Shown piece by piece: positions 1-8,577 of a stretch of 64,000 bases of DNA. The notes beneath the pieces were generated by a model, which saw nothing but the letters and a program-made list of their open reading frames with translations, had not been told where the DNA came from and made no database searches. Source of the stretch: VXYL01 sp965116345 (GTDB lineage Bacteria; Pseudomonadota; Gammaproteobacteria; Pseudomonadales; Azotimanducaceae); NCBI GenBank assembly GCA_965116345.1, contig OZ220680.1, positions 2,666,001 through 2,730,000 of the forward strand. Reading direction: 5' to 3'. The position numbers were made by a program, and so were the translations under genes. The number at the start of each line of letters is the position of its first letter. Position 1 is the stretch's first letter.

Positions 1-848
1 TGGCGCAAGAACTCAAGCGCCGCCGGGACTGGCTGCGGGAACTCGTGCGCGACTACGTGGAGCGCCAGTTCCTGCTCCACGCGGACGCCACCGGCAAGCG
101 GCTGCGCGAGGACCTGCTGCAGAAGGTCAAGCTGTCCAACGTCGAGCACCGCAACTTCCGCCTGATCCAGGAGATCGTGCTGCGCATGGCGAAGCGGCTC
201 GCCGCGCTGCACTCCCGGCGGCGCAAGGTGTTCAAGCGCGGCCAACTCCACGTGTCGCGAACCCTGCGCCACAACATGAGCTACGACGGCGCGATCTTCG
301 ACCTGCACTGGAAGTCGGTGAAGGTGGACCGGCCGAAGGTGTTCGCCATCTGCGACGTGTCCGGTTCGGTGTCCGCCTACGCGCGGTTCATGCTGATGTT
401 CCTCTACAGTCTCGAGGAGGTGATGCCGAAGGTGCGCTCGTTCGCGTTCTCCTCGGACCTGGCCGAGGTCACGGACCTGTTCGAACGCAACAAGATCGAG
501 GACGCCATCGCCAAGACGCTGCGCGACTACTCGGGCGGCTCCACCGACTACGGCCAGGCCTTCCAGGACTTCCGCAAGGTGTGCATGGACGACGTCGACA
601 ACCGCACCACGATCATCATCCTCGGCGATGCCCGCAACAACTACGGCGACCCGCGCACCGACATCCTTAAGGAAATGTATGATCGGGCCAAGCGCGTCAT
701 CTGGCTGAACCCGGAGTCGCGCAACACGTGGAACGTCGGCGATGCGGAAATGCGCAAGTACACGGCCTATGTCCACCAGGCCGAGGAATGCAACTCGCTC
801 ATGCACCTGAATCGCATCGTCGGTAACCTTCTGCGCATGGTGTCCTAG
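1..848 (+). CDS. VWA domain protein, CoxE-like (5' end outside window)
   Basis: The open frame runs in from the left edge (first full codon at base 3), so the N-terminus is missing and 281 residues remain. A von Willebrand A domain is visible: the MIDAS start DVSGSVSAY near base 350, a GGSTDYG motif near 535 and the strand IIILGDARNNYG near 610. This layout matches the CoxE-like VWA family, which is known to accompany MoxR-type AAA ATPases in metal-centre or complex maturation. No MoxR gene is in the window, but it could lie upstream. The stop codon TAG lies inside a CTAG that borders a mobile-element footprint. Function beyond a metal-dependent adhesion fold is inferred. Confidence 0.8.
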   Translation, partial: AQELKRRRDWLRELVRDYVERQFLLHADATGKRLREDLLQKVKLSNVEHRNFRLIQEIVLRMAKRLAALHSRRRKVFKRGQLHVSRTLRHNMSYDGAIFDLHWKSVKVDRPKVFAICDVSGSVSAYARFMLMFLYSLEEVMPKVRSFAFSSDLAEVTDLFERNKIEDAIAKTLRDYSGGSTDYGQAFQDFRKVCMDDVDNRTTIIILGDARNNYGDPRTDILKEMYDRAKRVIWLNPESRNTWNVGDAEMRKYTAYVHQAEECNSLMHLNRIVGNLLRMVS

Positions 849-867
849 AGGGTTGACGGGACACTAG
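845..867. repeat. 15-bp footprint of CTAG-targeting element
   Basis: AGGGTTGACGGGACA (849-863) is flanked on both sides by CTAG (845-848 and 864-867). The 15 bases match the terminal inverted repeat of the two full elements at 2577 and 45717, apart from one base. The left CTAG contains the stop codon of the VWA gene. It looks like the remnant of an insertion that lost its body. It also contains TTGACG, which could act as a -35 box for oppA; that is only a possibility. Confidence 0.6.
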
Positions 868-872
868 AAGCC

Positions 873-2576
873 ATGAGCGAGATCGCCGATACGCCAAGTC
901 CAGACGTCCCTGGGGGCGCGGCGGGTACCGGTCTCGACCTCCGCTCTCTCGGCCAACTGCTTTACCTGGGTGCCATCGGCTTCGGTGCCTTGGCGTTGCT
1001 GCTGTGGGCACTGGCGCAATGGAACGAAGGCGGTGCCGGCGAGGCGGTGGACGCCGTCACCGGAACCATCACACTCTCCCTGGGGGGCGAACCGCCGCAG
1101 CTGGACTCCACGCGCGGCACCGACGCGGTGAGCTTCAACATCCTCGGCCACACCATGGAGGGTCTGCTGCGCTACGACGCCGACAACCGGCTGGTGGGCG
1201 GCGTCGCCGAGCGCTGGCAGATCGACGATGCCACGGCGACCTTCTGGCTTCGCCCGGAGGCCCGTTGGAGCAGCGGCGAGCCGATCACGGCGGACGACTT
1301 CGTGTTCGCCTGGCGCAAGGTGCTGGATCCGCTGAACGCCTCGGAGTACGCCTTCATCCTGTACGGCCTGAAGAACGCCGAGGCGGTGAACCGCGGCGAG
1401 ATGCCGGTGGAATCCCTCGGTGTGTTCGCCGTCGACGACCGCACGCTCGAAGTGCACCTCGAGCGTCCCGTGCCGTACTTCGACAAGCTGGTCGCCTTCG
1501 CCACCTACAACCCGATCAACGAAGCGTTCTACCGGTCCCGGGAGGGGCGCTACGCGGCGGACGCGGACGATCTGTTGTTCAACGGGCCGTTCACCATCGC
1601 GAGTTGGGTGCACGGCGCGAGCATCCGCCTGGAGAAGAACCCGTACTACTGGAATGCCGACCGGATTCGCCTGAACGCCATCGACTACGCTTACTTCACC
1701 ACCGACTCGAACGCCATCATCAACCTGTTCAAGGACGGCAAGACGGCGCTCGCGGGCCTGGTCGCGGAGAACCTCAACGATGCCCTGCAGCGGCGCTGGC
1801 ACATCAAGCGGTTCAGCGACGGCGCGGTGTTCTTCATGGAGTTCAACCACCGCGAGGATCGGCTGACCCGCAACTATCACCTGCGCAGGGCGATCCAGGC
1901 GGTCAACGATTCGCCGGAGCTGGTCTACAGGATCATCAAGCTCCCCGGGAACCTGCCGGGCGCGTCCCTCTTTCCGGTGTGGCTGAAGGGCGTCGACGGC
2001 TACTTCCGCCAGGAGTACCCGCTGACGGACCACCCGCCGGACGACGACCTGGGTCGACGCCACCTCGCCACGGCCATCGACGAACTCGGGCTCGACGGGC
2101 CGCCCACGCTGGTCATGCTGATTGGCGACAGCCCCACGGCCAAGAAGCAGGCGGAGTACTACCAGAACGTCTACAAGCAGAAACTCGGCATCGACATCAG
2201 GATCGACGCGCAGATCTTCAAGCAGCGCCTCGCCAAGATGACGGCGGGCGACTTCGACCTGGTGATGGCGGGTTGGGGTCCGGACTACGACGACCCCATG
2301 ACCTTCGCGGATCTCTTCGCTTCCTGGAACGAGAACAACCGGGGCCGCTACAGCAACCCGGCACTCGACGAGGCCGTCGACGTCGCACGCTCCTCGTCGG
2401 ACTCCGCCACGCGCATGGACGCCATGGCGAAGGTGCAGCAGATCCTCTACGACGACGCCGTGATCGTGGTCAACTACGAGCGTGGCTCGGTGTACGTCTC
2501 GCATCCCCGGCTGAAGGGCATCGTCCGCCGCGCCGTCGGCACGGACCCGGACTACACGGGCGCCTGGATCGACTAG
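873..2576 (+). CDS. Peptide ABC transporter substrate-binding protein (SBP family 5, OppA-like)
   Basis: 567 residues, start ATG at 873. After about 27 hydrophilic residues comes one hydrophobic segment (about 28-49), so the protein looks membrane-anchored rather than carrying a standard cleaved signal. The rest reads as a family 5 extracytoplasmic solute-binding protein: LRPEARWSSGEPITADDFVFAWRK, spread over about 24 residues, is the typical early region, and DLVMAGWGPDYDDPMTF the late one. The family delivers oligopeptides or similar ligands to OppBC-type permeases. The stop TAG is part of the CTAG into which a 261-bp element has inserted; before that insertion the stop would have directly touched the permease start. 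Substrate is not predictable. Confidence 0.9.
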   Translation: MSEIADTPSPDVPGGAAGTGLDLRSLGQLLYLGAIGFGALALLLWALAQWNEGGAGEAVDAVTGTITLSLGGEPPQLDSTRGTDAVSFNILGHTMEGLLRYDADNRLVGGVAERWQIDDATATFWLRPEARWSSGEPITADDFVFAWRKVLDPLNASEYAFILYGLKNAEAVNRGEMPVESLGVFAVDDRTLEVHLERPVPYFDKLVAFATYNPINEAFYRSREGRYAADADDLLFNGPFTIASWVHGASIRLEKNPYYWNADRIRLNAIDYAYFTTDSNAIINLFKDGKTALAGLVAENLNDALQRRWHIKRFSDGAVFFMEFNHREDRLTRNYHLRRAIQAVNDSPELVYRIIKLPGNLPGASLFPVWLKGVDGYFRQEYPLTDHPPDDDLGRRHLATAIDELGLDGPPTLVMLIGDSPTAKKQAEYYQNVYKQKLGIDIRIDAQIFKQRLAKMTAGDFDLVMAGWGPDYDDPMTFADLFASWNENNRGRYSNPALDEAVDVARSSSDSATRMDAMAKVQQILYDDAVIVVNYERGSVYVSHPRLKGIVRRAVGTDPDYTGAWID

Positions 2577-2837
2577 TGCTCCGTCAACCCCTAATCTTCG
2601 CGTCAGTGGCAGCCGGAGTGTTCCGGGCAAGGCGCGGCTGCGCAGGCGTAGCGGGCCTACTTCAAGCAGACGAAACGCCGCCCGGGGCGCTCCGGCTGCC
2701 ACCCGAAGGGCGCGCCCGCAAGCACCCATCCGCGTTGTTGGCGCCTCTCGACGTAACCCGCTATGCCTTCGAGGCGCCGCCTAGCGGGCTGGACGCTTGC
2801 GGACGCGCTGACACGAAGATTAGGGGTTGACGGAGCG
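2577..2837. mobile_element. MITE-like element copy 1 (261 bp, CTAG target duplication)
   Basis: The ends are inverted repeats of 30 bp with two mismatches; the left end begins TGCTCCGTCAACCCC. CTAG occurs on both sides (2573-2576 and 2838-2841) as a 4-bp target duplication. No transposase frame is present, so it would be mobilised in trans. It sits exactly between oppA and oppB. Removing it with one CTAG gives GAC TAG GTG, a stop immediately followed by the permease start, so it has separated two once-abutting genes. A second copy is at 45717-45995 and a footprint at 849-863. A CTAG (YTAR) 4-bp duplication resembles the IS5 group, but the parent element is not identified. Confidence 0.85.
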
Positions 2838-2841
2838 CTAG

Positions 2842-3774
2842 GTGTTCCTCTACTCGGTCAAACGCCTGATCCAGGGCATCGTCACGGTGTGGTTCATCGC
2901 CACGGCGACGTTCTTCGCCATGCACGGCGTGCCGGGTGATCCGCTTATGAACGACAAGGCCGTGCTGCCGGAGATCCGCGCCAACCTCGAGGCCCGCTAC
3001 GGCCTCGACCAGCCCATCCATGTGCAGTACTGGATCTATTTGAAGAACATGGCGAGCGGCGACTTCGGCATCTCGTTCACCCAGCAGAACCGCGAGGTCA
3101 ACGACATCATCCGCGAGCACTTCAAGGTCTCGGCGACGCTGGGCATCCTCGCCATCGTGTTCGCGGCGTTCGGTGGCATCCTCTGGGGGGCGCTGACCGC
3201 GCTCTACCGCAACCGCATGCCCGACATCGTGATCATGTTCCTGGTCATTCTCGGCATCTCGGTGCCGGGGTTCGTGTTCGCCGCCCTCGGCCAGTTGAGC
3301 GTGGTGGAGATCAACGACTGGCTCGGCTTCACGCTGTTCCCCGTGGCCGGCTGGGGCACGGTGCAGCACATGATCGTGCCGTCCATGGTGCTCGGCCTCG
3401 GCACCATGGCGTTCCTGACGCGCCTCATGCGCTCGTCGATGCTGGAGATCGCCAACTCGGACTTCATCCGCACCGCCCGGTCCAAGGGCCTGCCGGTGAC
3501 CCGCATCCTGCGCAAGCACCAGTTGCGCAACGCCATCCTTCCGGTGATCACCGTCCTGGGGCCGTCCATCGCCGCCATCACCACCGGGGGCTTCGTCGTC
3601 GAACTGGTGTTCGCGATCCCGGGGCTCGGGCGCTACTTCGTGCAGGCGGTGCAGCAGTCCGACTACACGGTGATCATGGGCACCACGGTGTTCTACGGCG
3701 CCTTCCTGGTGTTCATGGTGATCGTCGTCGACGTGATCTACGGGTTGGTCGATCCCCGGGTCCGGTTGGAGTAA
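2842..3774 (+). CDS. oppB: Peptide ABC transporter permease, OppB/DppB type
   Basis: 310 residues with a GTG start at 2842, directly after the CTAG of the upstream element. It has the OppB/DppB architecture: an N-terminal membrane helix (IVTVWFIATATFFAMHGVPGDP), a long periplasmic loop with LEARYGLDQPIHVQY, and about five further helices. The EAA-type coupling loop reads near DFIRTARSKGLP, followed by PVITVLGPSIAAITTGGF and VFAIPGLGRYFVQAVQQ. Four bases separate it from oppC. Because the inserted element lies immediately upstream, its ribosome-binding site is now made of element sequence, which may lower translation. Confidence 0.93.
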   Translation: MFLYSVKRLIQGIVTVWFIATATFFAMHGVPGDPLMNDKAVLPEIRANLEARYGLDQPIHVQYWIYLKNMASGDFGISFTQQNREVNDIIREHFKVSATLGILAIVFAAFGGILWGALTALYRNRMPDIVIMFLVILGISVPGFVFAALGQLSVVEINDWLGFTLFPVAGWGTVQHMIVPSMVLGLGTMAFLTRLMRSSMLEIANSDFIRTARSKGLPVTRILRKHQLRNAILPVITVLGPSIAAITTGGFVVELVFAIPGLGRYFVQAVQQSDYTVIMGTTVFYGAFLVFMVIVVDVIYGLVDPRVRLE

Positions 3775-3777
3775 CCG

Positions 3778-5169
3778 ATGGCCGAAGGAACACTCTCCTG
3801 GGACAGGGTGCAGGTCGAACGGGAAGTCGAGACCGTCTCTCGGCCGTCTCTGTCCTACTGGCAGGACGCCTGGATTCGCCTGAAGGCCAACCGCCGGGCG
3901 TTGATCTCGCTCTACCTCGTGATCGCCCTGATGGCCTTCACGGTGCTCGGGCCGTTCGTCTGGACCGTTGACCCGGCGGCCCAGGATCTCGACCAGATCA
4001 GCGCGCCACCGGGCGCGGATCGCCGCGCCACGGTGGCGGACGACTACACGCCCTGGCGTGGCGTCACGGCCACGCCCATCGACGGCGACGGCGACGCGCC
4101 GGCCGCATCGGCGTCGGTCAACGTCCTGGACGGTCCGACGACGAACGCGGTCAGGCTGCACTGGGATCCCGTTCCCGGGGCAGGGGGCTACCGGGTGTAC
4201 CGCAACATCCTCGACCCCGAGCCGGACGGTGCCTTGGGGCTGCCGATCGCCGAGATCCTCAATCCGGCGAACGTCAGCTTCGAGGACCGTCTCGACCTCC
4301 AGGCGCTGACCTACTTCTATTCCGTCGTGGCGCTCGACACCAGCGGTCGGGAATCCGGCAACTACAGCACCGTCACGGCGGATGTGACCCGGGTCATCAC
4401 GGCGGCGGAAGCGGTGGAGAAGGGGCTGGTCGAGAACGCTTCGGACTTGAGTCCCGGCGATACGGTCAAGATGGCGTTTCACCCCCTGGGGACGGACTAC
4501 CTCGGCCGGGACCTGCTGGCGCGCTTGATGCACGGCGCCCGGGTGTCGCTGTTCATCGGCATCGTCGCGCCGTTCTTCTTCGTCATCATCGGCATCCTCT
4601 ACGGCAGCGCCGCGGGATTCATGGGTGGCCGCACCGACCAGGTGCTGATGCGCTTCGCCGACTTCGTCGTCGCGCTGCCGTTCCTGCTGTTCATGATCCT
4701 CCTGCGGATCCTCTTCAACGTGGAGTCCGGCGACAGCGGCGTCGGGCCGATGCTGGTGGCCATGGTGGTGCTGAGTTGGCCCGCCGCGGCGCGGCTGGTT
4801 CGTGGTCAGATCCTGCAGATTCGCGAGGAGGGCTACATCGGTGCCTCCCGGTTGCTCGGCGCCAAGACCAACTACCTGGTCCTGCGGCACATGATCCCGA
4901 ACACCATGGGCGTCATTCTCGTGACGCTAACCTTCGCGGTGCCGAGCGCGATCTTCACCGAGGCGTTCCTGTCCTTCATCGGCATGGGCGTGGCGCCGCC
5001 GACGCCGTCCTGGGGCAGCATGTGCAACGAGGGCTTGAAGACCATGCTGACGACGCCCCACGAACTGATCGCCCCGGCGGCGTTCATCAGCATCACGGTG
5101 CTTGCCTTCAACCTGCTCGGCGACGGCCTGCGCGACGCCCTCGATGCACGCATGCGGGCGACGGAGTGA
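3778..5169 (+). CDS. oppC: Peptide ABC transporter permease, OppC/DppC type, with an inserted fibronectin III-like domain
   Basis: 463 residues, against about 300 for typical OppC/DppC. Helix 1 is at about 41-62. The core permease begins near residue 236 (HPLGTDYLGRDLLARLMHG) and carries the coupling loop EEGYIGASRLLGAKT and AFLSFIGMGVAPPTPSWG. The extra part is the periplasmic loop. Residues about 110-205 read as a fibronectin type III-like beta-sandwich: VRLHWDPVPGAGGYRVYRN, then LTYFYSVVALDTSGRES. Such domains are usually found in secreted or surface proteins. Here it could contact the binding protein or envelope glycan; this is inference. It is followed by the M48 protease gene after 8 bases. 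Confidence 0.9.
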   Translation: MAEGTLSWDRVQVEREVETVSRPSLSYWQDAWIRLKANRRALISLYLVIALMAFTVLGPFVWTVDPAAQDLDQISAPPGADRRATVADDYTPWRGVTATPIDGDGDAPAASASVNVLDGPTTNAVRLHWDPVPGAGGYRVYRNILDPEPDGALGLPIAEILNPANVSFEDRLDLQALTYFYSVVALDTSGRESGNYSTVTADVTRVITAAEAVEKGLVENASDLSPGDTVKMAFHPLGTDYLGRDLLARLMHGARVSLFIGIVAPFFFVIIGILYGSAAGFMGGRTDQVLMRFADFVVALPFLLFMILLRILFNVESGDSGVGPMLVAMVVLSWPAAARLVRGQILQIREEGYIGASRLLGAKTNYLVLRHMIPNTMGVILVTLTFAVPSAIFTEAFLSFIGMGVAPPTPSWGSMCNEGLKTMLTTPHELIAPAAFISITVLAFNLLGDGLRDALDARMRATE

Positions 5170-5177
5170 CCGCCGTT

Positions 5178-6728
5178 ATGCCCAGACGCATTGCCCCCAT
5201 CGTCCCGGCGCTCGTCGGGTGGGTACTAGCGGCGGGCTGCGCCATGAACCCGGCTACCGGTCAGCGCGAGCTGCTGCTGACGACGGAGGACGAGATCGCC
5301 TACGGCGAGGCACGGTACCCGCAGCAGCAGCAAGCCAGCGGTGGGCTGTACAACGTGGACCCGGCCGTTGCCGAGTACGTCGCGTCGGTGGGCGCCCGCG
5401 TCGCCGACGTCAGCGCCCGCGCGCTGCCCTACGAGTTCGTCGTGATCAACAACGGCACGCCCAACGCCTGGGCGTTGCCGGGTGGCAAGATCGGCATCCA
5501 TCGCGGCCTGTTGGTGGAACTGGATAACGAGGCGGAACTGGCGGCAGTGCTCGGCCACGAGATCGTTCATGCTGCCGCGAAGCACTCGGCAATCCAGATC
5601 CAGCGTGGTGCCCTGGCCGAACCGGCGAGCGGTGTTGATGCGGCGACCGCCGACGATTCGAAGCGCGCCGGCACCGTCGGCGATGCCCCCGAACTGGGTC
5701 TGCGCTTGGCGAACCTGGAGTACGGTCGCGACGATGAGACGGAGTCCGACTACTACGGCATGAAGTACATGCACGCGGCCGGCTACGACACCACCGCCGC
5801 GGTCACCGTGCAGGAGAAGTTCGAGGCCCTGCACAACCAGCGGCGAAGCCGTTGGCTGGCGGGCCTGTTCAGAAGTCACCCCCCGTCGCGCGAACGGGTC
5901 GAGAACAACCGCGCGGCCCTGGCCGAGTTCCCACCGGGCGGCGAGTTGGGCACAGAGCGCTACCAGGCGCAGATGGCGACCCTGCTCCGCGACCGCGACG
6001 CCTACGATCTGGCAGACCAGGCCCGGCGGAACGTCAGAAGAGACCCTGTCCTGGCGGCGCGCTTGATCGATCAGGCTATCGGCCAACAACCGCGCGAAGC
6101 CCTGTTCCACAGCATTGGCGGCGACATCCTGGCGCGCAGGGGACACTACGCTGAAGCCGTGCGCGTCTACGCCGCCGCCATCGACCGTGATCCCCACTAT
6201 TACGCGTACTACCTGAGGCGCGGCCTGTGCCATGAGAGCTTGGGTCAAAAGCGCCTCGCGCAGGACGATCTGGCGCGCAGCAACAGCCTGCTGCCGACGC
6301 CGTTCTCGAGCTACAAGCTGGGGGCCTACGCGTTGGCGGAAGGTGATCGGGCCGAGGCCAAACGACAGTTTGAGATCGCCCGCCGAGCACCCGGCGGCCT
6401 CGGTGCTGCGGCGCACCGTGCCTATTCCAGGCTCGACCTCGAGGATGCGCCGTGGAAGTACCTGACGGCGCGGCTCGGGTCCGACACAGGTCAGGTCGTC
6501 CTCCACGTTGTCAATAGAAGCGACTATCCCGTCGCTGACATCGTCGTCCAGGTGGAAATGGAAGTCGACGGCGTGACCTCGTACCGCCGGCTGAGTGTCA
6601 ATCGCCTCGGCGCAGGAGAGTACGACACGCTCGAGACCGGCATCTACCGCGGGATCGGCAACGAAGGGATTCCGGAATTCGTGACCGTCGCCTGGGCTCA
6701 GATCGTAGAGGCGGCGCCCGGTTGGTAG
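5178..6728 (+). CDS. M48-family metalloprotease lipoprotein with C-terminal TPR region (BepA/LoiP-like)
   Basis: 516 residues from ATG 5178. The N-terminus is a lipoprotein signal with lipobox LAAGC (Cys about 21). The zinc site HEIVH is at about 127-131, and a likely third ligand lies in the ETESDYYGMKYM segment. Residues about 270-400 read as TPR-like helices, followed by a C-terminal beta-rich part. M48 peptidases with TPRs, such as BepA, act in the periplasm on outer-membrane proteins. The gene lies between oppC and oppD on the same strand with short spacers (8 and 25 bases), so it is probably co-transcribed with the peptide transporter. Cooperation in generating peptides for uptake is a guess from position. 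Confidence 0.87.
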   Translation: MPRRIAPIVPALVGWVLAAGCAMNPATGQRELLLTTEDEIAYGEARYPQQQQASGGLYNVDPAVAEYVASVGARVADVSARALPYEFVVINNGTPNAWALPGGKIGIHRGLLVELDNEAELAAVLGHEIVHAAAKHSAIQIQRGALAEPASGVDAATADDSKRAGTVGDAPELGLRLANLEYGRDDETESDYYGMKYMHAAGYDTTAAVTVQEKFEALHNQRRSRWLAGLFRSHPPSRERVENNRAALAEFPPGGELGTERYQAQMATLLRDRDAYDLADQARRNVRRDPVLAARLIDQAIGQQPREALFHSIGGDILARRGHYAEAVRVYAAAIDRDPHYYAYYLRRGLCHESLGQKRLAQDDLARSNSLLPTPFSSYKLGAYALAEGDRAEAKRQFEIARRAPGGLGAAAHRAYSRLDLEDAPWKYLTARLGSDTGQVVLHVVNRSDYPVADIVVQVEMEVDGVTSYRRLSVNRLGAGEYDTLETGIYRGIGNEGIPEFVTVAWAQIVEAAPGW

Positions 6729-6753
6729 CCGGGTCGTAACTGAGGAGCACTCG

Positions 6754-7782
6754 ATGGGTCCGCTACTTCAAGTCAACGATCTGCGGGTCGAGTTCGACAC
6801 CTACGGCGGCACCGTGCAGGCAGTGCGGGGCATCTCGTTTTCCCTGGAGCGTGGCAAGACGCTCGCCATCGTCGGCGAGTCGGGGTGCGGCAAGTCGGTC
6901 ACCGTGCAGAGCATCATGGGGCTCATTCCCATGCCCCCGGGGCGGATCACCAGCGGTACGGCGCTGCTCGACGGCGTCGACATCATCGCCGAGAAGAAAA
7001 TCGGCGGTAAAGACATTCGCGGGCGCCTGGTGGGGATGGTCTTCCAGGATCCGATGACGTCGCTGAATCCCACCATGACCATCGGCGACCAGATCGCCGA
7101 GACGCTCCAAGTTCACCAGGGCATGAGCCACCGCAAGGCGTTCGCACGGGCCGTCGAACTGATCGAGATGACCCGTATCCCAGAGGCGGCCAAGCGGGCG
7201 CGCCAGTACCCGTTCGAGTTCTCGGGCGGCATGCTGCAGCGTTCCATGATCGCCATGTCGCTGGCCTGCGAGCCGGTGATCCTGGTTGCCGACGAGCCCA
7301 CCACGGCACTCGACGTCACCATTCAGGCGCAGATCCTCGACCTGATGGGAGATCTACAGCGCGAGAAGGGCATGGCGATCGTCCTGATCACCCACGATCT
7401 CGGCGTGGTGGCGCGGATGGCCGACGAGGTGCTGGTCATGTACGCGGGCGAGATCGTCGAGAAGGGCACCGTCGACGACGTCTTCTACCGCTCGGCGCAT
7501 CCCTACACGCTGGGTCTGAAAGCCGCCATGCCGTCCAATCGCGACGACTCGGCTCAAGTGCTGACGCCCATCGATGGAAGTCCACCCGACCTCTTCGCGC
7601 CGCCGGCAGGCTGCGGCTACTTTGCGCGATGTCCCTACGCCATGCGCGCCTGCGAGGACAACCATCCGCAACCGTTCGAACTCCATGCCGATCACCATGC
7701 CCGCTGCTGGCTGCATCACGAGGGGTGCGATGCGGAGGCGGCGAACGTTTACCGGACTACCGCGGCGGCCGCCCCCGAGTAG
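6754..7782 (+). CDS. oppD: Peptide ABC transporter ATP-binding protein, OppD/DppD type
   Basis: 342 residues, ATG preceded by a GAGGAG-like site (TGAGGAGCACTCG). Walker A GESGCGKS lies near residue 38, the Q-loop in FQDPMTSLNPTMTIGDQ, the signature FSGGMLQR and Walker B VADEPTTALD. The C-terminal oligopeptide-transporter extension contains PPAGCGYFARCPYAMRAC, which in this family carries cysteines that can bind an iron-sulfur cluster. In most genomes oppD is followed directly by oppF. Here oppF is about 8.5 kb downstream, so DNA has been inserted into or rearranged within this operon. Confidence 0.94.
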   Translation: MGPLLQVNDLRVEFDTYGGTVQAVRGISFSLERGKTLAIVGESGCGKSVTVQSIMGLIPMPPGRITSGTALLDGVDIIAEKKIGGKDIRGRLVGMVFQDPMTSLNPTMTIGDQIAETLQVHQGMSHRKAFARAVELIEMTRIPEAAKRARQYPFEFSGGMLQRSMIAMSLACEPVILVADEPTTALDVTIQAQILDLMGDLQREKGMAIVLITHDLGVVARMADEVLVMYAGEIVEKGTVDDVFYRSAHPYTLGLKAAMPSNRDDSAQVLTPIDGSPPDLFAPPAGCGYFARCPYAMRACEDNHPQPFELHADHHARCWLHHEGCDAEAANVYRTTAAAAPE

Positions 7783-7785
7783 GTC

Positions 7786-8031
7786 ATGTTCCGCGCGGTG
7801 GCAGACCCTGGCCGGAGAGCGAAAGAGCGCTTGACCGGCGAGGTGCGCGGCAGGATTCGCGAACGGGCGATCAGGAAAGCCAAGGTGCGAATCGCTCTTC
7901 ACGGGCGGAAGATCGAAGACTTCTCCGAGGACGAACTGGAAATCATCGTCGCTGACGAGGAAGCGACGATCCGCAAGCGACTGTGGCTCGTTCCGCTGGT
8001 CGCCGTCGGAGTCGTGCTCGGCATCACCTGA
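7786..8031 (+). CDS. Small protein with charged N-terminus and C-terminal membrane helix, unknown function
   Basis: 81 residues, ATG three bases after the oppD stop, so probably translated with it. The first 60 residues are highly charged and probably helical (KVRIALHGRKIEDFSEDELE). The last about 15 (LWLVPLVAVGVVLGIT) form a single C-terminal membrane segment. I do not recognise the family. The arrangement suggests a tail-anchored cytoplasmic protein. The next gene, also a small membrane protein, starts 8 bases later. Confidence 0.6.
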   Translation: MFRAVADPGRRAKERLTGEVRGRIRERAIRKAKVRIALHGRKIEDFSEDELEIIVADEEATIRKRLWLVPLVAVGVVLGIT

Positions 8032-8038
8032 ACCGCGC

Positions 8039-8494
8039 ATGCTGAACCAACTCCTCAAGTTCACGCTCGTTTCGGCGTTCCTGATGTGGCTGCGTCGACG
8101 TTGGAAGTGGCTAGCCGGTTGCGGCGGCGTCATCGTGGCGGCGATGTACCTGCATGGGGAGTTCCTGGACTATGTCGAGGCACTTGTGCCGGGCTCCGAA
8201 GAGGCAGCGATCGCAGGCGAGTACATCGCCGTGGCATTCGCGATCAAGAACGTCATGATTTTCGCCTCCCTGCTGACCTACTTCCTGGTTGAGATGCGTG
8301 CGTCGACGCGACCGCGAAAGGACCGGTCCGGCACGGGCGGTATTGCCGTGATCGCCCAACGCGGCCTGACTTCCAGGGGAGGCTCTCCCAGCGGAGACGA
8401 CTCTCAGCCGGACGATGGCTTCGATTTTCTGCGGCACCGCAGAAAGCTCGAGGGCAGAGCCGAGAAGATCATCAAGAGCAAACCGTCGAGGTGA
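8039..8494 (+). CDS. Membrane protein of unknown function
   Basis: 151 residues with three probable membrane segments: about 4-18, 26-40 and a longer one near 65-85 (AFAIKNVMIFASLLTYFLVE). A hydrophilic, arginine-rich C-terminal tail of about 60 residues follows. It follows the 81-residue tail-anchored protein and precedes the molybdenum hydroxylase gene by 83 bases, all on the same strand. I recognise no domain. Pairing with the upstream small protein is inferred from adjacency only. Confidence 0.6.
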   Translation: MLNQLLKFTLVSAFLMWLRRRWKWLAGCGGVIVAAMYLHGEFLDYVEALVPGSEEAAIAGEYIAVAFAIKNVMIFASLLTYFLVEMRASTRPRKDRSGTGGIAVIAQRGLTSRGGSPSGDDSQPDDGFDFLRHRRKLEGRAEKIIKSKPSR

Positions 8495-8577
8495 CGGTGG
8501 TGGGCCAGACTCCCGCTGCATTCCATGCCAAGATCTCGATTCCAGCGGACTCGGCCGTAGATTAGGGAGGGTTACGG

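Noticed and set aside
864..2729. 621-residue open frame on the minus strand opposite oppA
   Set aside because: Codon-position shadow of the SBP gene in GC-rich DNA; no motif, no ribosome-binding site, and low-complexity Arg/Val/Asp-rich sequence.
2761..4890. 709-residue minus-strand frame opposite the permease genes
   Set aside because: His-, Asp- and Gln-rich shadow of oppB/oppC; both sense genes have clear family motifs.
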